From Pardosa pseudoannulata (lineage: Eukaryota; Arthropoda; Arachnida; Araneae; Lycosidae), in the NCBI GenBank assembly GCA_032207245.1, contig CM063498.1, positions 94,305,301 to 94,369,300 of the forward strand: a stretch of DNA of 64,000 nt, written 5' to 3'. Below are positions 57,559 through 64,000 of this stretch, one piece after another. A program made the translations under genes and the position numbers. Below the pieces are notes generated by a model, which made no database searches, was not told where the DNA came from, and saw only the letters and a list, made by a program, of their open reading frames with translations. Each line of letters begins with the position of its first letter. Position 1 is the stretch's first letter.

Positions 57559-58151
57559 TACGTTGATTCCCAGAAGAATTTTCGATGGTTTGCCCAATGA
57601 GCCGACGTGAGCTTTTCATTATGTGATGCATATGCTGAAATGTTATTTGCAGCAGATGAATTATGAAATCATGCTTGAAGCAGTTTTCTTGGTGGGGTCA
57701 CCGGTGAATCCCACGGCGCGGTAGGCAAATGTTACCGTTGTCATTTTTTTTTTTCAAACAATCGTGCTTCAACTGCTAAATGATTACTCTCATTCTTTAG
57801 CATTCAAAGCAGCTAGGAAGAACTAGAACAATGAATTTGACTAAAAAAGTGGTGATATATTTTTCCGATTGCTTTGATTCACCTTTTCTTTGTCTTGAAT
57901 ATTTCAATATGACTCATCGCAATATGTACTGATAAAATGTATATTTTTCATGTAGTAACAAAATTATTTTTGTGTGTTCTATATTGTATTAATTTCTTCA
58001 AGCCATTATAATAACAATGTTATTATTGAAAAATTGATCAGCATCCATATTTACTAGAATTATGTGCTTTTATTATGTCACCGGTGGTCCCCACGGTGCT
58101 GTAGCGAAGTCGAGTGCCGATCACCGGTGACCCCCCATGGCATTCAACGTG
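57559..58151. mobile_element. TTAA-bounded MITE candidate, family P5
   Basis: TTAA lies at 57555-57558 and 58152-58155. Ends are TACGTTGATTCCC at the left and CACGTTGAATGCC from the right on the minus strand. The palindromic motif TCACCGGTGA (with variants) followed by CCCCAC occurs at 57698, 58078 and 58121. The interior is AT-rich and non-coding. Confidence 0.65.
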
Positions 58152-58155
58152 TTAA

Positions 58156-58800
58156 GGAATGTGCTAATCACATAGAAAAACATGTACGGTTCCATTGGAT
58201 ATGATCTCCCGGGCAATGCTAGCTTCGTGCTTTCTGTCCTTGATTCAAATACATTTGCTGAATTGACTTACCAAGATATAATTTACCAGGATCGTCTTAT
58301 TTTATTTTATTGGCATTTTAATTGTCATTTTATTTTATTTGTCATTCTCAAGATACTTGTTCGCCAAAACAACGTGATGTTTTACTCACGTCTTGGACTT
58401 TCCGTGACTTACTTAACCCAATACTATTTTGGAGTTCAAGTAGTCAGGGCGAAATGTGTTTTTTGTATTGCTTCTGCTGCATTATATTTTTAATCATTAT
58501 TCAATTTGGAAATTAAGGTAGGAATATTCACAGAGGGTAGTTTTCAGCAAGATACCCATTTACCTTGACCATGTTCTTTGGGGGGGGGGAATAATACTCA
58601 GGGAAAATTTGAAATAACAGAAACAACAAAATTTTGATTTTTTTTAGCAGTTGTAGTATTTTGATAATGATCAGTAATTAATTTTTACTTTAAAAGTCTA
58701 AAATTTTTAAAATAATGTTTATATCTCTATTGTTTATTACAGCTCCAACAATGTTCTTATACTTCAGCCATTTTGATGATTACCTAGTTTCTTTATCTGC
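58156..58800. other. no recognised gene
   Basis: A 103-residue plus-strand frame (58182-58493) is hydrophobic and not recognised. Two overlapping frames are open, which is expected by chance in this base composition. Confidence 0.4.
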
Positions 58801-58977
58801 ACATCCGAATGATGTCCGAATGTGTAAAGTTGCTACTCTACGTTACTGGAGTAGATTTGAATCCTGTCTGAATGTTGATAGCCGTTCGAAATCAGCCTTA
58901 ATCAGCAGGTCCCGGTTTCATTCGATTTCGTTTAACAAAAAAGTAAGTCATAGCGCTAAAACTCAAACCAAACTTAT
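58801..58977 (+). mobile_element. SINE-1 copy, full length but diverged
   Basis: Head GATGTCCGAATGTGTAAAGT and TTACTGGAGTAGATTTGAAT; body GATAGCCGTTCGAAATCAGC and CAGGTCCCGGTTTCATTCG; tail AACTCAAACCAAAC. The B box (GATTTGAATCC) is changed. About 25% different from the reference by eye. Confidence 0.75.
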
Positions 58978-59660
58978 GTGCAGAAAGCAAAGTTTAAAAC
59001 CATGAATATATCTTTCTCTGAATATCATGGTTTTCAATTCCCCTTAGTGTTGAATGCAAAGAACTGTAAGATATACATTATTTTGTGCAGAATGTCCCAG
59101 TTAAACGAAAAAAGAAGATAGTCAGTCATAAATATCAAAGTAAAATTAGCCAAAAGGTTTGGATAACGTCAAACAAAACGTTCCACACGCCAACTAGAAT
59201 AATCATCATCTTAAGTCAGAAGTTTTTAAAGAAGTAGTGGCAACGATCTTTTATTTTTCGCTTGTTTTTAAACGCATAAGATAAAGAGACGATTTACTCA
59301 CGTCATAATTTTTAAATTTTTCCTAAGATGAAAGAATTGGAGCATCAAAATATTTCACTTTATTTTGCGGCAAAAAAAAAAAACACTTTAGGCAACCACT
59401 CGAGAAAAATTTCAATTTCTTAATCGCCTCTCGCCTATCATTCAAATATTTTTTTTTCTCCTCCCATAAGTACGCTTTAGCCCGGGGATGAGGGTGTTTC
59501 TTTCGGTACATATGAGGTTAGTAGAAAAATTAAATTCGAAGTACCGAAATGGCTGGAGGAAATAAATTCTCTCTTCTTGCAAATGCATGATATTTGTGTT
59601 CGCTACCGATTTTAAATGGATATCTTTCTTTTCACTAAAATGTCTATTTTATTCGGCTCT
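58978..59660. other. no recognised feature
   Basis: AT-rich; the minus-strand frame at 59323-59511 (62 residues, Lys-rich) is not recognised. Confidence 0.45.
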
Positions 59661-59945
59661 TACAGTCGAACTTGGTTAATTTGAGTTTCAAGGGAAATGC
59701 AAAATATTACTAACTATGGGAAATTCGAAATATCCAATTCCGCTAATAGGTCCACATCAGGGGTGTAGAGAGAAATGTATCAGGAAGGGGGGAATTCTCT
59801 CCCTTCAACTCATGTCTGAAAATTAACACAGTCCATACAATCTCATGAGGGATTCTAACATTTGCATTCCCCCTTAGACCTGTACCGTTTACCTGTACCC
59901 TTTACCTGTACCGTTAGTCCAGATAAAAGAAGAATATATCATTAA

Positions 59946-60323
59946 CCCCTTAATGCACAGGTTTTTTTTTTTTAAAAAAAAAAGGCCTGCCAAAAAAATC
60001 AATTTTTTAACTTAAAAACACAATTTAGAACATTGTCTTGCCAAGAAAATTACAAAAATGAAAAAATAATTTTTTTTTTTTTCCAATTTTGGATTTTGAT
60101 AACATTGTAGAAAATAATCGAATATAGCTTACAATCCCATGTAAATGATAAATATCAATAAAACGATTTTTTTTCTTTCACATTGTTATCTTCAATTCTC
60201 GATTGCATTCGAGTGTAAAAAATTATAGCAACATAAAGTACAAAGCCTCTCGAATTATCTCGAGTGTACACAGTTTGGCCAGTTTAGCGAGCCCGAGTTA
60301 ACTTGAACGTGCACGTTAAGGGG
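59946..60323. mobile_element. TTAA-bounded MITE (piggyBac-type), family P4
   Basis: TTAA lies at 59942-59945 and 60324-60327. Ends are CCCCTTAATGCACAGG at the left and CCCCTTAACGTGCACG from the right on the minus strand. The 378-bp interior has A/T runs and no coding capacity. It is nested in the pogo-type element 59663-61629. Confidence 0.85.
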
Positions 60324-60504
60324 TTAAAAAAATATCAGCATTTATCTTTTTTAAAACTTGGAGTTTTTATTTAGCTTTTTTTATTGCATTACACAATTGA
60401 TGTGTTGTTTACATTTTCCTATTTCCATGTTTTGTATGTCATATTCTAATCAAGGTATTACATCGGAAACAATTCAAAGATTAAATTATTTCTAAATATG
60501 AGAG

Positions 60505-60885
60505 GTGGTGACTCTAGCCGTTACGGGAAGCAAATTCATAACGTACTGGGATCCGGACGTAGTTGAGAGTTGGTATATTATCCCGCTATGTGATGATAAA
60601 CGAAAACAACTGGGGAACACATCCAATGACCACAAGCGAGAGTTCGACTGGTGTTTTCGAGAGAGACGGTGTCTCTCGACGGTACCGGTCAGTGGCAGGA
60701 AGGATGGGACTCAGTTGAGGAACAAGTTGGAAATTAGAGACAGGGCAGCTGGGGCGCTATGTCCAGGAATCCTCTCCCTCTCTTCTTTCCAGTCTCATAC
60801 AATCTTTTTTAACCAGGACACTCTCTCTGTCTTTCGTTTGCTTGTAGCCCAATCATTGTTCAGATCCAATCTGATTTCTACATAG
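60505..60885 (+). other. 126-residue open frame, unrecognised
   Basis: The longest frame not made of a tandem repeat (ATG at 60505, stop after 60882), in sequence clearly richer in GC than its surroundings. The text (GSKFITYWDPDVVESWYIIP ...) shows no domain I know and no signal peptide or membrane segment. It lies inside the pogo-type element, so it may be captured sequence or part of an older insertion. I do not claim a gene. Confidence 0.25.
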
Positions 60886-61631
60886 TAAAGCACGTATATT
60901 GGGATGTAACCCTTTTGCTATTTGCTTATTATGAGCATTCTGGATCCTCCCCTAGATGTATCACAGGATGCTATATTAATTTCCCATGGGAATGAACATC
61001 TTCAAGTTTCAGGTGACCACAGGTCTTGAACTTTTGGCCTTATGTGTGACCCCTGTACATCTCTACCCATGTTAATGAGTGCATCTTAACTTGCCAATCA
61101 ACTTGTTCATTTGAGTTCATTGAAATAGGCATCCCGTGGAGTATGCGAATTCACTCACTCCTTCTGCCTTCGCAAATCTCCATAAAAGTCACTACCTGCT
61201 ACGAAACATTTGTGCACATATTGCCACTAAGATCTTTATTACCTAACTTTTGGCAGAATTGATCTTAATTAACTTACTACAAGATGAAATGCTCATGTAC
61301 ACTTACAGAGGGGAAAACAGTATCTTAAGCATTATTTTGTGCTTCTACAAATCACCTTATTTTTAACAAGATAACAAAGGCTCGGTGGTTATTGATACCA
61401 CACTGTGGTATTTTAATGAAAATTTCATGAATCTTATGGGAAAAGAAATTAGCTTTTTTTTTTTAAAGAAACTCCTCCAAATTCTAATTAATCAAAAAAA
61501 TTGGAATTTTCTTAAAATTAATCACATTATTTCAACGTTACATCGTATAAGAAATTCAAAGGGAATTTGTACAATTTGACCAAAACAAAATTTCGAATTA
61601 ATCAATATCGAATTAGCCCAATTCGACTGTA

Positions 61632-62716
61632 TATATGTTTTTGTTGTAATTCTTTCTATTTAATATTTATTATATAAAAAATCTTAGTTGAAATTACTTA
61701 TCATACACTTCTCAAAGCAATTGATATATATTCTAAGTCTTATAACTGCATAAGCAAAAAATATTTTTACTCTCTCATTGACATGTTTGCAGAGTAGTAA
61801 ATTCTTGTATTCATTAACAAGCTATGACTATATGGTTTTATTTTCATTATAAAGAAAAATTACAATTAATATCTAAAAATAAAACATTTACTAAAGATAA
61901 AATCCTTTTTGGCAATGACATTTTAATTAATTGATATCGTTCAAGTATGAGTTCACGGGCACGAATAAAAATTAAGTCTCGGTTGATGCTTTCGTTTTTT
62001 TCTTTTTTAACAGCTACTAAAGGGCAATTATTCACCATTAAGTGCATAAGGTAACCTTGAGATAAGAAACTTTCTATGAAACAATTTTTATTTTTCCGTC
62101 TTATTTCCAAAGACCTATACATATTTAATACGGCATAAAAATAAATATTTGCTCAGAACGGGTGAGAAAAGAAAAATAAGATAAAAACATATTCGTTTCA
62201 ATAGTACGGAAAGAAATGGTAGTAAATATTTCCCACCTTTCTGCTTTTTTTTCTTTGCTGTCACTGCTATGAATCGCATAATCCTATCAAACCGAAAATC
62301 GATTTTTGAATTTCGAGCAGGAAACCACATTCGTGCATTTGCAGACACAGAGTGCCATCTACCGCCAAAGTTAAGTACTATAATAACTTTATTTTGTAAA
62401 ATGATATACAGCGGTACCTGGACTTACTGTTGTGAGGTATGAGTAATCGTATAAAAGTAAATTTTTTGTCTCGAGTTCCGAGCAAAAGTCCCAAAGTAAA
62501 CCTTATAAAGAAGGAAATTAAATAAAAGAATTGTAGTTTTTAATATAGTAAATACTCCTTATAAAATATTTGTCCTGTAAACTTTATTATGTTTGTACAC
62601 ATTTATTCGTTATAACTGCGTTTTTCTATCGTCAAAAATGCTAAAAATTTTGTAGTTTGGGGACATGAGTTAACGTTCCCTTCAGTTAGCTTAAATGAGA
62701 GAAATTGATTTTATAT
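61632..62716. other. no gene; one possible Tigger end at 62412
   Basis: CAGCGGTACCTGGACTTACT at 62409-62428, followed by TCTCGAGTTCCGAGCAAAAG, resembles the left end of another Tigger-type element, but no matching right end was found. The rest is AT-rich. Confidence 0.4.
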
Positions 62717-63504
62717 TGTAGCGTACTGGGGCTCTAAGTGAGTCGAAAAAGAAAGCGGAGGCCTACGTACAGACTAATGATATTTATTTAGAAACACAAT
62801 GTTGAAGTTATGATAAATACAGATGAAACGATGAATATCTACAAATGAAAATGATGATCGTTGCAGGAATCAGCTTCCTAATCGATTTGGAGAGAAAAAA
62901 GGGGGAGGACACTCAGTCGCTCGACTGGACGTTCTCTCCCGATGAGTTCACAGGAGACTCGATCGGTCAGAAATTCTCTCTGGGACTCGAACTCTGGCCT
63001 TTTTATATCGTCGTCTGACCGCAAATGTCCATCTCAGCTGATCGAACATCTGGTTGATGACGTAGTGAGGAAAACCGTCTGTAGAACAAGTGCACGCCAA
63101 GGGAAGTTTGCAGTAATCGGGAGCAATCTCGCAGATCATTAATCGATTTCTCCAGACAACCCTTTGAAGAACAAAATAGGAAGTATTGCTGCTTCCCTTA
63201 CAATATAGAGGATTTCTGTCGTGTGAAACTCTTTCTTCGGGATGCCATTGAAACTAACACTGGGAACACTTCGACAGCATCCTAATGAATTTCTCAGACA
63301 GAATTACTGAGATGGTCCTCGGTGTTAACAATCCTCTATTCAGCATCTTATTCTGCGCGAAACAACGTCCTTTCGCTAGGTAAAGATGAGCTCAGTTCAA
63401 ATGCTCACAAAAGGCACGTTTGCTATTTCTACGTTATGCCAGTTTTTCTCACGGTCATAGATAGGTCGGTATCTGGAAATTTAATGTAACGAGAATTCGT
63501 TACA
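62717..63504 (-). mobile_element. LTR on the minus strand
   Basis: Read from the minus strand it begins TGTAACGAATTCTCGTTACA (itself a palindrome) and ends CCCCAGTACGCTACA, so it is TG...CA bounded with inverted ends TGTAACG/CGCTACA. A TATA box (GATATAAAAAGG, minus strand near 63000) precedes a GC-rich stretch. AATAAATATC (near 62787) serves as a polyadenylation signal. The flanks are ATAT and ATAA, so the target duplication is imperfect. No internal domains lie next to it, so it is probably a solo LTR. The 63-66-residue frames on both strands are unrecognised. Confidence 0.6.
62992..63003 (-). promoter_or_regulatory. TATA box within the LTR
   Basis: TATAAAAAGGCC on the minus strand, roughly 500 bp into the LTR and 210 bp before the AATAAA signal, the order expected for U3, R and U5. 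Confidence 0.5.
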
Positions 63505-63924
63505 ATAAACATACATTATGAGGTTGCTTACAGATATGATTAAGCTCTATATCGAAGTACTGCTTTACTTATATCAGAGTTCCATTTGAAATATCACTTT
63601 GTTCAATGGCTGACTTTTCTTTTGCGAACTTTGAACAGAAAATCTGGAGATAAAAGAGAATAGAAGTCTAAATAGAAGAATAGTGTAGTAGAAAAATAGT
63701 GTAAGTAGAAGAATAGTGTCTTGGACTTCATTAAGCTGTTATGCAGGTGGATCGTCACTTTTCAGGCCTGCTTAGAGTAAGTGGCCGAAGTTTTATGAAA
63801 AAGAACACTCAGCCTCCGATACTTTTAAAGGATTTTTTAAAAGGACACTTTTAAAGGATCAGTTTTAAAGGATTCCAAAAATATCAGTCTTTGTGGTCAT
63901 CAGCCACAGTTCACGGAAGTTCCG
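63505..63924. other. short tandem fragments, no gene
   Basis: AGAAGAATAGTGTARTAGAA repeats about three times at 63675-63720, and TTTTAAAGGATT about three times at 63822-63876. Nothing else is recognised. Confidence 0.5.
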
Positions 63925-64000
63925 ATTTGATTTAGTTTGCAGCACTATGATCTACAATTTTGCTACACGAGGGTTAATAATGCTGAGACCTACTGCTGAA
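63925..64000 (-). mobile_element. SINE-1 copy cut by the window end
   Basis: The tail and body of a minus-strand copy (GATTTGATTTAGTTTGCAGC; TTGCTACACGAGGGTTAATA; GAGACCTACTGCTGAA). The head would lie beyond 64000. Confidence 0.8.

Larger units (their letters stand above)
59663..61629. mobile_element. pogo/Tigger-type element, non-coding
   Basis: Terminal inverted repeat CAGTCGAACTTGGTTAATTT at the left and CAGTCGAATTGGGCTAATTC from the right on the minus strand. TA duplicates lie at 59661-59662 and 61630-61631. No transposase text was recognised in the 1.97 kb. The MITE 59946-60323 is nested inside. Confidence 0.75.

Noticed and set aside
62409..62716. A further Tigger element starting CAGCGGTACC
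   Set aside because: Only one end was found; kept as a note in the spacer entry.

Overview
The window looks like repeat-dominated DNA from an AT-rich animal genome. Most coding-looking stretches are remnants of animal-type transposons (hAT, piggyBac, Tc1/mariner, Tigger/pogo, Helitron, non-LTR and LTR retroelements). tRNA-derived SINEs with target duplications are also present. I found no intact host gene, no host exon I can name, no functional tRNA or rRNA, and no CRISPR array or operon. An arthropod, possibly a chelicerate, would fit, but this is a weak inference from repeat style; the species cannot be read from the sequence.

Layout. 0-9 kb: a palindromic MITE, SINE copies, a hAT element (1185-3287) carrying a broken BED-finger transposase, and three copies of one solo-LTR-like family (1425-2585, 3943-5420, 7382-8629), each with a perfect 5-bp target duplication. 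The first LTR copy lies inside the hAT element. A roughly 263-bp tandem array separates copies two and three. 9-20 kb: interleaved diverged satellite units that lead into an array of about 380-bp units (about 15.5-19.6 kb), plus a small TTAA-bounded element with a related empty site. 20.6-21.1 kb: a compound TA/TG/TATACATA microsatellite. 21-28.4 kb: tandem duplicates, a 380/275-bp array and two piggyBac-like MITEs. 29.4-31.2 kb: ten units of a 178-bp satellite.

31.7-35.5 kb is a stack of nested insertions in units of a roughly 290-bp repeat. It holds a hAT element with a transposase C-terminus and a Helitron with a helicase remnant. A Tc1-type MITE interrupts the Helitron's 5' end, and a second Helitron-like terminus follows. 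Two of these insertions hit homologous positions in neighbouring repeat units, so the empty site can be read directly. 36-37 kb is a Tigger-like element. 40-41 kb is a 106-bp tandem array split by a complete SINE with a 13-bp target duplication. 42.3 kb has a second tRNA-derived SINE family. 44.4 kb has an LTR with a primer-binding-site-like sequence. 45.8-47.4 kb is a composite of SINE parts and an internally deleted piggyBac element, flanked by one 14-bp direct repeat.

50-57 kb has two broken Tc1-like transposases on opposite strands, a hAT-like element with AT microsatellites, and an RNase H remnant of a non-LTR retrotransposon. 57-64 kb has another TTAA-bounded element, a pogo-like element with a TTAA-bounded MITE inside it, and an LTR on the minus strand with a TATA box and polyadenylation signal.

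No genes cooperate here. The logic of the region is insertion order, and many insertions can be dated relative to each other by nesting, target duplications and paralogous empty sites. All similarity statements are by eye; no alignment or database search was run.
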